From Rhizobiaceae bacterium (GTDB taxonomy: Bacteria > Pseudomonadota > Alphaproteobacteria > Rhizobiales > Rhizobiaceae), in the NCBI GenBank assembly GCA_014380965.1, contig JACMIV010000226.1:1-11385 (forward strand): a stretch of 11,385 bases of DNA, written 5' to 3'. Positions 1-6,756 of the stretch are shown piece by piece. The notes beneath the pieces are model-generated. The model was given only the letters and a program-made list of their open reading frames with translations. It searched no databases and had not been told where the DNA came from. The stretch's first letter is position 1; each line of letters starts with the position of its first letter. A program made the position numbers and the translations under genes.

Positions 1-2260
1 AGGCATGCTGCACGCGCTCGGTCATATCCGAAACGGTGACGACGAGGCCGCCCTCCGGCATCGGATGAGTTCGGATTTCGATGATGCGGCCCGAGCGCTT
101 CAACGTGATCTGGCGTTGGGCCGGCGCCTTCGTCAAAGCCTCGAAGCTGCGGGCATACTCTTCCGCATCGATCTCGCCGGCAGCCCGCATCTCCTCCAGC
201 ACCGCCGTCAGCGGCGTCCCGATCTGCCCGATCTGAGGCGGCAGATCGAGGAGATCACGCAATTGCCGGTTCCAGAAGGTAAGGCGAAAGTCCTGGTCGA
301 AGACGGCAAGTCCTTGGTCTACCTGATCGAGCGCGATCCTGAGGATGTCGCGGTTGTATTGAAGCGCCTCCGAGGCGTCGTCGAGGAGGCGGATCGCCGA
401 TCGGCTCGACCCTTTGTGCCGCTGCAGCAGCAGCGACAGGACGAGGCGCGAGGAGGCCGACCCGATGGCCGAGCCGAGGAGCTGTTCGGAAAAGCCGATG
501 ATCCGGCTGTCGGCTTCCTCTCCGTCGTTGAGCGGTCGCCGCTCGGCCTCGCCGAAGCTCTGGAACGAGCGCTCGGTGCGCTCGGCGCCGAGATAGCGCG
601 CGATGGTCGCCTTGAGGTCGCCGACCGTCACGTCCGCCCGCGCCCGCCGGAAGCCCGTCGAGGCGCCGCCATCCTGCCGCACGAAGATCGAGGCCTGGAT
701 GCGCTCGCGAGGGCTGGCCTGGCGGGAGAGCGAGCCGAAGACGAGCAGCAGCGTGTTGAGCCCGAGGCTGATGACGACGCCGTGCAGCAGCGGGTCCAGG
801 TCCAGCCCGAGCAGCGCCTGCGGCCGTAGCGAGGCGATGGCGAAGGGACCATCGAGGACGAATGCCGACCCTGGAAGCACGGCCGGCAAAAGCAGCGTGT
901 AGAGCCAGACGAGCGTCCCGGAGACGAGCCCCGCCTTGGCGCCGCGGGCGTTCGCGCCCTTCCAGACGAGGCCGAGGAAGAGGGCTGGAGCGAACTGGGC
1001 GATCGCAGCGAAGGAGAGAAGGCCGATCGCCGCGAGCGCCGTCGAGCCCCCGGCGAAGCGATAGTAGAGATAGCCGAGGAGGACGATGACGAAGATCGCC
1101 GTTCGCCGGATGGACAGGATCAGCCGGCTCGCGTCCCGCTCGCCCATGACCGCCTCGTCGCGGCGTTTGAGGAGGATCGGCAGGACGAGATCGTTCGAGA
1201 CCATGATCGAGAGTGCGACGCAGGCGACGATCACCATCGCGGTCGCCGCCGACAGCCCGCCGAGGAAGGCGACCAGCGCCAGCGCGTCGTTGCCTTGCGA
1301 CAAGGGGAGCGAGAGGACATAGAGATCGGCGTCGACCGATCCGCCGAGCCTCAGGACGCCCGCCGCCGCAATCGGAAGAACGAAGACGTTGATGGCGACG
1401 AGATAGAGCGGGAACAGCCAGCGCGCCCGGCGAACCTCCTCACGGCTACGATTTTCCACGACGGTCATGTGGAACTGGCGCGGCAGAAGGAGGATGGCGA
1501 AGGCGCTGAGGACGAGCGAGGCGACGAAGCGGCCGTCGATACCGCTCGAAAAGGCAGCCTGGATCCGCTGATCGGCGATCGCGTTGGCGAAGAGGTCCGG
1601 CGCATCGAAGAGGCCGGTGCAGACCCAGACGCCGACCGCGACGAAAGCGCCGAGCTTGACGATCGATTCCATCGCGACGGCGACGACGAGCCCATCCTGA
1701 TGCTCGGTCGCGTCGGCCTGCCGCGTGCCGAAGAGGATCGCGAAGACGCCGAGAAGCAGCGCGACGAGAAGCGCGATGTCGCCGAAGAAGGGCGGCATGC
1801 CCTCCTGCGGGCGATAGTAGGCGACGAGCGTCGCGACCGAGGTGGAGATCGCCTTCAACTGCAGCGCGATGTAGGGAACCGCCCCAATCAGCGCGATCAC
1901 CGCCGCGATGGCCGCGACCGAAGGACTCTTGCCGTAGCGTGAGCCGATGAAGTCGGCAATTGTCGTGATCTTCTCGGCCTTGGCGAGTCGGATGATGCGG
2001 TCGACGACGCGGTGCCCGAAGACGAAGACGAGGATCGGGCCGATGTAGATGGCGAGGAACGAGAACCCGTCCGTCGCCGCGACGCCGACCGAGCCGAAGA
2101 ACGTCCAGGACGTGCAGTAGACGGCAAGGCTCAGCGCATAGATCCCCGGCCGGCTCGCGCTTGCCCGCCCCTCCGCCGCCCGCCGGTCTCCGAGATGGGC
2201 GACGGCGAACAGCGAGAGGAGATAGGCGATCGCCGTGACGACGATGATCCAGCTGTTCAA
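1..2260 (-). CDS. Sodium/solute-symporter-like sensor histidine kinase (CbrA-like), C-terminus beyond window
   Basis: Only the N-terminal 753 codons are visible, open in one frame from 2260 to the left edge. The first ~500 residues form a multi-spanning membrane domain like SLC5/SSS sodium-solute symporters: a first helix at residues 2-20, a CTSWTFFGS segment near residue 55, and many later hydrophobic stretches. A STAC-like region follows (about 535-605, with VGDLKATIARYLG), then a linker and a PAS domain (about 635-753) with NRDIL, QGLAVFDQDF and FWNR. This order is known from transporter-linked kinases such as CbrA, where the membrane part senses or moves a solute and the PAS and kinase parts signal. 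The DHp and ATPase domains are not in the window, so the kinase call is an inference from architecture. TTG was chosen as start because the protein begins with the family-typical NSWIIVV segment, GGGGAG lies just upstream, and no in-frame ATG precedes it. It is divergent from mscL. A pure transporter is unlikely given the PAS domain. Confidence 0.88.
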   Translation of the reverse strand, partial: MNSWIIVVTAIAYLLSLFAVAHLGDRRAAEGRASASRPGIYALSLAVYCTSWTFFGSVGVAATDGFSFLAIYIGPILVFVFGHRVVDRIIRLAKAEKITTIADFIGSRYGKSPSVAAIAAVIALIGAVPYIALQLKAISTSVATLVAYYRPQEGMPPFFGDIALLVALLLGVFAILFGTRQADATEHQDGLVVAVAMESIVKLGAFVAVGVWVCTGLFDAPDLFANAIADQRIQAAFSSGIDGRFVASLVLSAFAILLLPRQFHMTVVENRSREEVRRARWLFPLYLVAINVFVLPIAAAGVLRLGGSVDADLYVLSLPLSQGNDALALVAFLGGLSAATAMVIVACVALSIMVSNDLVLPILLKRRDEAVMGERDASRLILSIRRTAIFVIVLLGYLYYRFAGGSTALAAIGLLSFAAIAQFAPALFLGLVWKGANARGAKAGLVSGTLVWLYTLLLPAVLPGSAFVLDGPFAIASLRPQALLGLDLDPLLHGVVISLGLNTLLLVFGSLSRQASPRERIQASIFVRQDGGASTGFRRARADVTVGDLKATIARYLGAERTERSFQSFGEAERRPLNDGEEADSRIIGFSEQLLGSAIGSASSRLVLSLLLQRHKGSSRSAIRLLDDASEALQYNRDILRIALDQVDQGLAVFDQDFRLTFWNRQLRDLLDLPPQIGQIGTPLTAVLEEMRAAGEIDAEEYARSFEALTKAPAQRQITLKRSGRIIEIRTHPMPEGGLVVTVSDMTERVQHA

Positions 2261-2264
2261 ACTT

Positions 2265-2270
2265 CTCCCC
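2265..2270 (-). promoter_or_regulatory. Shine-Dalgarno of the sensor kinase gene
   Basis: On the minus strand GGGGAG lies 4 nt before TTG at 2260. It supports a TTG start, because no ATG occurs in frame just upstream and the next in-frame ATG would remove the first membrane helices. Confidence 0.5.
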
Positions 2271-2351
2271 TTCCCGGTTCCGTCGGTGAACCTGCCCGCC
2301 CGGCCGATCACGGGTCGCTCGCCGTTCCGTGTTCCTTCCCCGGCGCCGCGC

Positions 2352-2357
2352 TGCTAG
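2352..2357 (+). promoter_or_regulatory. Possible -10 element (TGCTAG) upstream of mscL
   Basis: TGCTAG lies in the 148-nt divergent region, 51 nt before the mscL start, preceded at -35 distance by a TTCC-containing stretch. A very similar TGCTAG occurs at 9639-9644 before another plus-strand gene. The match to a sigma-70 -10 box is partial and there is no strong -35, so this is only a candidate. Nothing else distinct was seen in 2261-2408. Confidence 0.2.
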
Positions 2358-2408
2358 GAGAGGAGGTGCCGGATCGTGCCCGGAACCACCAGCGGAGCCG
2401 CCTGAGAG

Positions 2409-2879
2409 ATGTTGAAAGAGTTCAAGGAATTCGCCCTGAAAGGCAACATGGTCGATCTCGCGATCGGCATCATCATCGGGGCGGCATTTTCCGGGCTCGT
2501 GCAGTCGATGGTCAAGGATCTCATCATGCCTGTGGTCGGCGTTCTCACGGGCGGTGTCGACTTCACCAACAAGTTCTTCGCCCTCACCGGCACGGTCACC
2601 TCGCCGGCGCTCGACGTGGCGCGTGAGCAGGGCGCCGTCATCGCATACGGCAACTTCCTGACGTTGCTCATCAATTTCACGATCGTCGCCTTCGTGCTGT
2701 TCATGATCGTCAAGGGCATGAATCGTCTGAAGCGTCAGGAGGAGGAAAAGCCGGCGGAGGTCGCCGCCGTGCCGGCCGAACAGAAGCTTCTCGAGGAGAT
2801 TCGCGACCTCCTCCTCGCCCAGCGCCAGGACGCCCGGCGCGAGCCGGCCCGCTTCGGCTCCTTCGGCGACGGTCTTTGA
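2409..2879 (+). CDS. mscL: Large-conductance mechanosensitive channel MscL
   Basis: This encodes the inner-membrane homopentameric channel that opens under high membrane tension and releases solutes during hypo-osmotic shock. The 156-residue protein starts with the amphipathic [20 protein letters not shown] segment typical of MscL. TM1 follows at about residues 15-44, with the small-residue [12 protein letters not shown] pore lining. A periplasmic loop spans about 45-77, TM2 lies at about 78-103, and a charged [13 protein letters not shown] stretch leads to a C-terminal helix with [13 protein letters not shown]. It is somewhat longer than the 136 residues of the E. coli protein, because of a proline/alanine linker before the C-terminal helix and an Arg/Gly-rich tail after it. 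The Shine-Dalgarno is weak: GGAG at 2394-2397 sits 11 nt from ATG. The gene is divergent from the sensor kinase and is followed by a 148-nt gap. Identification is by motif and is very secure. Confidence 0.97.
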   Translation: MLKEFKEFALKGNMVDLAIGIIIGAAFSGLVQSMVKDLIMPVVGVLTGGVDFTNKFFALTGTVTSPALDVAREQGAVIAYGNFLTLLINFTIVAFVLFMIVKGMNRLKRQEEEKPAEVAAVPAEQKLLEEIRDLLLAQRQDARREPARFGSFGDGL

Positions 2880-2900
2880 TCCGACCCGTCGTCACGCCCT

Positions 2901-2914
2901 CCCGCTGGTGCGGG
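2901..2914 (+). terminator. Weak candidate hairpin after mscL
   Basis: CCCGC-TGGT-GCGGG forms a 5-bp GC stem 22 nt after the mscL stop. No T-tract follows, so it is not a standard intrinsic terminator. It could be a transcript-stabilising hairpin or chance in GC-rich DNA. Confidence 0.2.
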
Positions 2915-2990
2915 CAGGAGATCGGCAGTCGGCTCGAGGGTTGACGGAAAGGGCGGAAAGGTCGATTGCCGCGGTCGAGCGGATCACCGC

Positions 2991-3007
2991 TTGCACGACT
3001 TTTGCAC
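2991..3007 (+). repeat. Short direct repeat TTGCAC x2 upstream of the aminotransferase
   Basis: TTGCAC occurs at 2991-2996 and again at 3002-3007, an 11-bp step close to one helical turn, 21-37 nt before the aminotransferase start. This spacing suits a regulator binding one face of DNA, but two short hexamers can also arise by chance. Confidence 0.25.
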
Positions 3008-3027
3008 TCCATTCCATCGAGGCTTCC

Positions 3028-4212
3028 ATGAGCCAGCTCCACCGCCTGCGCCCCGAAGCGCTGGCCGCGCCCGAAAGCGGAATCGTCGCGGTCATGAACT
3101 ACGGCCGGACCCTGGAGGGGGTGATCCCGCTCTGGACCGGCGAGGGCGATCTCCCGACGCCCGGCTTCATCGCCGATGCCGCCACGGCGAGCCTTGCAGC
3201 CGGCGAGACCTTCTACACATGGCAGCGCGGCATCCCGGAGTTGCGGGCGGCGATCGCCCGCTACACCACAAACCTCTACGGGCGCTCCGTCGGCGCCGAC
3301 CGCTTCTTCGTCACCGGCTCCGGCATGCAGGCGATCCAGCTTTCGATCGCGGCGCTTGCGGGCGCCGGCGACGAGGTCGTCTACATCGGTCCGACCTGGC
3401 CGAATTTCGCCGCCGCCCTCGGCGTCATCGGCGCCATCCCGCGCGAAGTCGCGCTCGACTGGACCGCTGCGGGCTGGACCCTCGATCTCGACAAGCTGCG
3501 CGCCGCCATCGGCCCGAGGACCCGCGGCCTCTTCGTCAACACTCCGTCGAATCCAACTGGCTGGACGGCCGACACCGAGACGCTCCGTGCCATCCTCGCC
3601 ATCGTCCGCGAGACCGGCATCACGCTCATCGCCGACGAGATCTACGCGCGCTTCCACTATCCGTCGGCAGGTGAGCCCGCCGGCCGGGCTCCGTCCTTCC
3701 ACGATGTGATGGAGGAGGACGAGCCGATCTTCTTCGTCAATTCCTTCTCGAAGAACTGGGCGATGACCGGCTGGCGGGTCGGCTGGATCGAAGCGCCGGC
3801 GGCCTTCGGCGGAGTGATCGAGAACCTCATCCAGTATTCGACCTCGGGGGTCGCCGCCTTCATGCAGCGTGGCGCCGTCGCCGCTCTCGACGAGGGCGAG
3901 CCCTTCATCGCCTCGCAAGTGACGCGCGCTCGGCAGGCCCGCGATATCCTCACGGACGCGTTGCTCGCCACCAACCGTGTCTCGATCGTCGCGCCCGAGG
4001 GGGCGTTCTACTCCTTCTTCTCGATCGACGGCGTGACGGACACCAAGGCCGCGGCCTTCGCCATCCTCGACGAGGCGCGCGTCGGTCTTGCTCCCGGCAC
4101 CGCTTTCGGTCCCGCGGCAACGCCTTTCCTTCGCGCCTGCTTCCACCGACGCCTCGACGAGGTGGAAATGGCAGCCGATCGGCTTTCGGACTGGATCCGA
4201 CGGCGCGCGTGA
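3028..4212 (+). CDS. PLP-dependent class I/II aminotransferase
   Basis: This is a 394-residue fold-type I aminotransferase, cytosolic, which moves an amino group between an amino acid and a 2-oxo acid. Visible landmarks in order are: GSGMQAIQLS (glycine-rich cofactor loop); NPTG beginning at N175; D203 and Y206 in ADEIYARF, which contact the pyridine nitrogen and O3' of PLP; the Schiff-base lysine K242 in NSFSKNWAMTGWRVGW; and R369 in PFLRACFH, at the place of the arginine that binds the substrate alpha-carboxylate. All key residues are present and the length is normal, so it should be active. The substrate cannot be read from the sequence. ATG at 3028 was preferred over an in-frame ATG at 2908 because GAGG sits 6 nt before it and homology starts just after it. 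Its stop overlaps the start of the AbrB-family gene by 4 nt, which implies coupled translation. Confidence 0.93.
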   Translation: MSQLHRLRPEALAAPESGIVAVMNYGRTLEGVIPLWTGEGDLPTPGFIADAATASLAAGETFYTWQRGIPELRAAIARYTTNLYGRSVGADRFFVTGSGMQAIQLSIAALAGAGDEVVYIGPTWPNFAAALGVIGAIPREVALDWTAAGWTLDLDKLRAAIGPRTRGLFVNTPSNPTGWTADTETLRAILAIVRETGITLIADEIYARFHYPSAGEPAGRAPSFHDVMEEDEPIFFVNSFSKNWAMTGWRVGWIEAPAAFGGVIENLIQYSTSGVAAFMQRGAVAALDEGEPFIASQVTRARQARDILTDALLATNRVSIVAPEGAFYSFFSIDGVTDTKAAAFAILDEARVGLAPGTAFGPAATPFLRACFHRRLDEVEMAADRLSDWIRRRA

Positions 4213-5315
4213 CCACCATGCAGGCAGCACGGCCAGGCGCGCTCGCCCTCACGCTCGGGATCGCCACCCTTGGCGGAGGCATCGCAACGATCCTTGGGCT
4301 TCCCGTCGGATGGCTGCTCGGCTCGACCTTCGCGGTGGCCGCGGCAAGCCTTGGCGGGCTCGACACGCGCCTGCCGGCCCTCCTGCGCGACATCACCTTC
4401 GTCATCCTCGGCATTCAGGCGGGTTCTGGGGTGACGCCCGAAGTGGTGGACCAGTTCGCCCTTTGGCCGGCCTCCTTCGCCATCCAGATGGCAGGCGTCG
4501 TCCTCGTCGTCGTCGCGACCTACGCATTCCTGCGAACCGCGTTCGGCTGGGACAAGGAGACCGCGCTCTTCGCCTCGCTGCCGGGCGCTCTGTCCTTCGT
4601 GCTTGCCGCCGCCTCCGAGACGCGGGCCGACATGACGCGGATCACCGTCGTCCAAAGCGTGCGCCTGCTTCTCCTGATCGGAGCGCTGACGCCGGTGCTG
4701 GCGTTTTTGGAAGGCGGTGGCGAGACTGTCGTCCCTGCCGTTCGCGCCCATGCCGGGACCGCGCTTCAATATGTGACCCTCGTCGTCGCCTGCCTCGGTG
4801 CGGCCGCGCTCGGGCATCTCTCGCGCCTGCCGGGTGGGCTTCTCCTTGGTGCGCTCGTCGCGAGCGCCGTCCTCCACGCAAGCGGGATCGCCCCGGTTTC
4901 GGTCCCGCAGGCGCTGGCCATTCCCGCGCTCGTGATCCTCGGCGTGCTCATCGGCGGGCGGCTGAAACGCGAGGATCGCTGGGCGATGATGGAGCTGCTG
5001 CCCGCCTCCCTCGGCGCCTTCGCCATCGGTCTCGCGCTGTCGGGCGCGGCGGCTTTTCTCGCCTACGCCCTTCTCGGCATAGGCTTCGGCAAGATCGCGC
5101 TCGCCTACGCCCCCGGCGCCCTGGAAGCGCTGACCGTGCTCTCCTTCCAGTTCGACCAGGACCCGGCCTATGTGGCGGCCCACCACGTCGTGCGTTTCAT
5201 GGCCATCGCCCTCATCGTCCCGCTGCTCGCGCGGCGCCTGGCGAAGAGCAGCGGTGCTGAAACGAAAAAAGCCGGCGCAAGGCCGGCTTCGTCGGATGGT
5301 CGCAGCGAGGACTGA
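4209..5315 (+). CDS. AbrB-family integral membrane protein (PF05145 type)
   Basis: This is a 368-residue polytopic membrane protein made of two similar halves, each with about five hydrophobic helices. The first half has ASLPGALSFVLAAASE (about 121-136) followed by IVVQSVRLLLLIG-like sequence. The second half repeats the pattern with FGKIALAYAPGALEAL (about 293-308) and AAHHVVRFMAIALIVP. This duplicated PGA-L and V-R pattern is characteristic of the AbrB family, historically mislabelled 'putative ammonia monooxygenase'. Its E. coli namesake was linked to aidB regulation, and the biochemical function, perhaps transport, is not established. GTG at 4209 overlaps the aminotransferase stop (GTGA); ATG at 4218 is an alternative start. 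The hydrophilic C-terminal tail from about residue 345 is coded partly by DNA that also forms the hemA terminator on the other strand. Confidence 0.85.
   Translation: MTTMQAARPGALALTLGIATLGGGIATILGLPVGWLLGSTFAVAAASLGGLDTRLPALLRDITFVILGIQAGSGVTPEVVDQFALWPASFAIQMAGVVLVVVATYAFLRTAFGWDKETALFASLPGALSFVLAAASETRADMTRITVVQSVRLLLLIGALTPVLAFLEGGGETVVPAVRAHAGTALQYVTLVVACLGAAALGHLSRLPGGLLLGALVASAVLHASGIAPVSVPQALAIPALVILGVLIGGRLKREDRWAMMELLPASLGAFAIGLALSGAAAFLAYALLGIGFGKIALAYAPGALEALTVLSFQFDQDPAYVAAHHVVRFMAIALIVPLLARRLAKSSGAETKKAGARPASSDGRSED
5265..5289 (-). terminator. Intrinsic terminator of hemA
   Basis: Read on the minus strand, the sequence is an 8-bp perfect stem AAGCCGGC/GCCGGCTT with a CTTGC loop, ending in six T residues. 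It begins 31 nt after the hemA stop codon. This is a textbook rho-independent terminator. It lies wholly inside the 3' end of the convergent AbrB-family coding region. Confidence 0.88.
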
Positions 5316-5319
5316 CGGA

Positions 5320-6600
5320 TCAGCCGCCGGCCTGCGAGACGACCAGCGGCGTGATCTTGCGCGACCGGGCGGCGTTCGCCGGCATGGGGGCGGCGAAGGG
5401 AATGCCGACCGCGTTCCAGGTCTCGACCAGCGCATCCTTCAGCGCCTCGATCAGCGCGTCGCCGTGGAGCGGCGTCGGCGTGATGCGCAGGCGCTCGGTG
5501 CCGCGCGGGACGGTCGGGTAGTTGATCGGCTGGATGTAGATGCCGTGCTTCTCGAGAAGATGGTCGCTCGCCTTCTTGCAAAGGTCGGGATCGCCGATGT
5601 GCACCGGTACGATATGCGTATCCGACGGCATGACCGGCAGGTTCGCGGCCGCGAAGACGGCCTTCGCCCGCGCCGCCTGGCGCTGCTGCGCGTCGCGCTC
5701 GGCTTGGCTCGTCTTGAGATGGCGGATGGAGGCAGTTGCCGCCGCGGCGAGCGCCGGGGGGAGGGCGGTGGTGAAGATGAAGCCCGGCGCGTAGGAGCGC
5801 ACCGAATCGATCACCGCCTTCGTGCCGGCGATGTAGCCGCCGAGAACGCCGAAAGCCTTGGCGAGCGTTCCCTCGATGACGTCGATCCGGTGCGCGACGC
5901 CGTCGCGCTCTGAGATGCCGCCACCGCGGGGGCCATACATGCCCACCGCATGGACCTCGTCGATATAGGTCATGGCGTTGTAGCGCTCGGCGAGCGCCGC
6001 GATCTTCTCGATCGGCGCCACGTCCCCGTCCATCGAGTAGACGCTCTCGAACACGATGAGCTTCGGCCGGCCGCGGTCGCAGGCCTTCAGCAGCTCTTCG
6101 AGATGCGCGACGTCGTTGTGGCGGAAGACCTGCTTCTTCGTGCCGGCCTTGCGCACGCCCTCGATCATGGAAGCGTGGTTCAGCTCGTCGGAGAGGATGA
6201 GGCAGTCCGGCAGGAGCTTGGCGATCGTCGAGATCGAAGCCTCGTTCGACACGAAGCCCGAGGTGAAGACGAGGGCGGCTTCCTTGCCGTGCAGGTCGGC
6301 GAGCTCGCGCTCCAGCTCGACAAGCGGATGATTGGTGCCGGAAATGTTGCGCGTGCCGCCCGCGCCCGATCCCATCGCCGAGACGGTCGTCTGCATGGCG
6401 GAGATCACGTCTTTATGCTGGCCCATGCCGAGATAGTCGTTGGAGCACCAGACGGTGATCTCCCGTGCTTCGCCGTCGTGCCGCCAGATCGCCTGCGGAA
6501 AGCGCCCCGCGATCCTTTCGAGATCGGCGAAGACGCGGTATCGCTTCTCGGCATGCAGAGCTTCGATCGCGGCTTCGAAATGGCCCTGGTAATCGATCAT
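5320..6600 (-). CDS. hemA: 5-aminolevulinate synthase (C4 pathway)
   Basis: This enzyme joins glycine and succinyl-CoA to give 5-aminolevulinate, CO2 and CoA, the first step of haem and other tetrapyrrole synthesis in alphaproteobacteria; it is PLP-dependent and cytosolic. The 426-residue length is close to known bacterial ALAS. Motifs seen are: [10 protein letters not shown] (51-60); [14 protein letters not shown] (77-90), the glycine and CoA site region; [12 protein letters not shown] (137-148); [13 protein letters not shown] (184-196); D214 and H217 in YIDEVHAVG; and the PLP lysine K248 in [13 protein letters not shown]. The C-terminal half has [24 protein letters not shown] and the NDYLG motif favour ALAS over the related KBL and BioF enzymes. 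ATG at 6600 is used: AGGGAG precedes it and the family start MIDYQ matches, whereas upstream in-frame codons read into the intergenic region. It appears monocistronic, with its own terminator. It is convergent with the AbrB-family gene (4 nt apart) and divergent from galE. Confidence 0.97.
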   Translation of the reverse strand: MIDYQGHFEAAIEALHAEKRYRVFADLERIAGRFPQAIWRHDGEAREITVWCSNDYLGMGQHKDVISAMQTTVSAMGSGAGGTRNISGTNHPLVELERELADLHGKEAALVFTSGFVSNEASISTIAKLLPDCLILSDELNHASMIEGVRKAGTKKQVFRHNDVAHLEELLKACDRGRPKLIVFESVYSMDGDVAPIEKIAALAERYNAMTYIDEVHAVGMYGPRGGGISERDGVAHRIDVIEGTLAKAFGVLGGYIAGTKAVIDSVRSYAPGFIFTTALPPALAAAATASIRHLKTSQAERDAQQRQAARAKAVFAAANLPVMPSDTHIVPVHIGDPDLCKKASDHLLEKHGIYIQPINYPTVPRGTERLRITPTPLHGDALIEALKDALVETWNAVGIPFAAPMPANAARSRKITPLVVSQAGG

Positions 6601-6606
6601 GGAAAA

Positions 6607-6612
6607 CTCCCT
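6607..6612 (-). promoter_or_regulatory. hemA Shine-Dalgarno, overlapped by a palindrome
   Basis: AGGGAG on the minus strand is 6 nt from the hemA ATG, which fixes the start at 6600. Three of its bases also belong to the palindrome at 6610-6623. Confidence 0.75.
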
Positions 6613-6623
6613 TTCGAGAAAGG
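6610..6623 (-). repeat. Palindrome over the hemA ribosome-binding region
   Basis: CCTTTC-TC-GAAAGG is a perfect 6-bp inverted repeat. In RNA it can form a 5-bp stem with a CUCG loop, whose 3' arm runs into the Shine-Dalgarno AGGGAG. It could act as a DNA operator close to the transcription start or as a weak RNA hairpin that limits ribosome access. Function is inferred from position only. Confidence 0.45.
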
Positions 6624-6640
6624 TTCTAAGGTCTCCAATG

Positions 6641-6669
6641 TATGAAGTCCACGCCGGGTGCGGCGCCAA
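6641..6669 (-). promoter_or_regulatory. Candidate sigma-70-type promoter of hemA
   Basis: On the minus strand TTGGCG (6669-6664) and TTCATA (6646-6641) are separated by 17 nt. Transcription would start near 6634, giving a leader of about 34 nt that carries the palindrome and Shine-Dalgarno. Both hexamers match the consensus only in part. Confidence 0.35.
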
Positions 6670-6744
6670 ACTGCCACGTGCGCTGCACATCCTTGCGATC
6701 CCAACGACTTGGTTCGTGTTGGCCGAGGACGACACGCGCTGGAC

Positions 6745-6749
6745 AGGAG
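6745..6749 (+). promoter_or_regulatory. galE Shine-Dalgarno supporting a GTG start
   Basis: AGGAG lies 7 nt upstream of GTG at 6757. It decides in favour of this start over the in-frame ATG at 6658, which has no comparable site. Confidence 0.65.
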
Positions 6750-6756
6750 CCGCGTC

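Noticed and set aside
5..829. Plus-strand open frame of 274 codons near the left edge, with further plus-strand frames up to 1942
   Set aside because: They are shadows of the minus-strand sensor kinase, whose frame is open for 753 codons and shows SSS, STAC-like and PAS signatures.
2908..3027. N-terminal extension of the aminotransferase from ATG at 2908
   Set aside because: The added 40 residues have no homology-like character, and a better Shine-Dalgarno precedes ATG at 3028.
2710..4230. Long open frame (506 codons) on the minus strand opposite the aminotransferase
   Set aside because: Stop-free antisense frames are expected opposite GC-rich genes with strong third-position bias. The translation is low-complexity (Arg, Gly, Asp rich), with no recognisable motif, while the plus frame has every aminotransferase landmark.
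4008..5435. Long open frame (475 codons) on the minus strand across the AbrB-family gene
   Set aside because: It overlaps three well-supported genes, is rich in Arg, Glu and Gly with no domain pattern, and runs antisense to a clear two-repeat membrane protein.
6607..6704. FNR/FixK-type site in front of hemA
   Set aside because: No TTGAT-N4-ATCAA match is present. The closest element, TTGCGATCCCAA, has the wrong length and inner bases.
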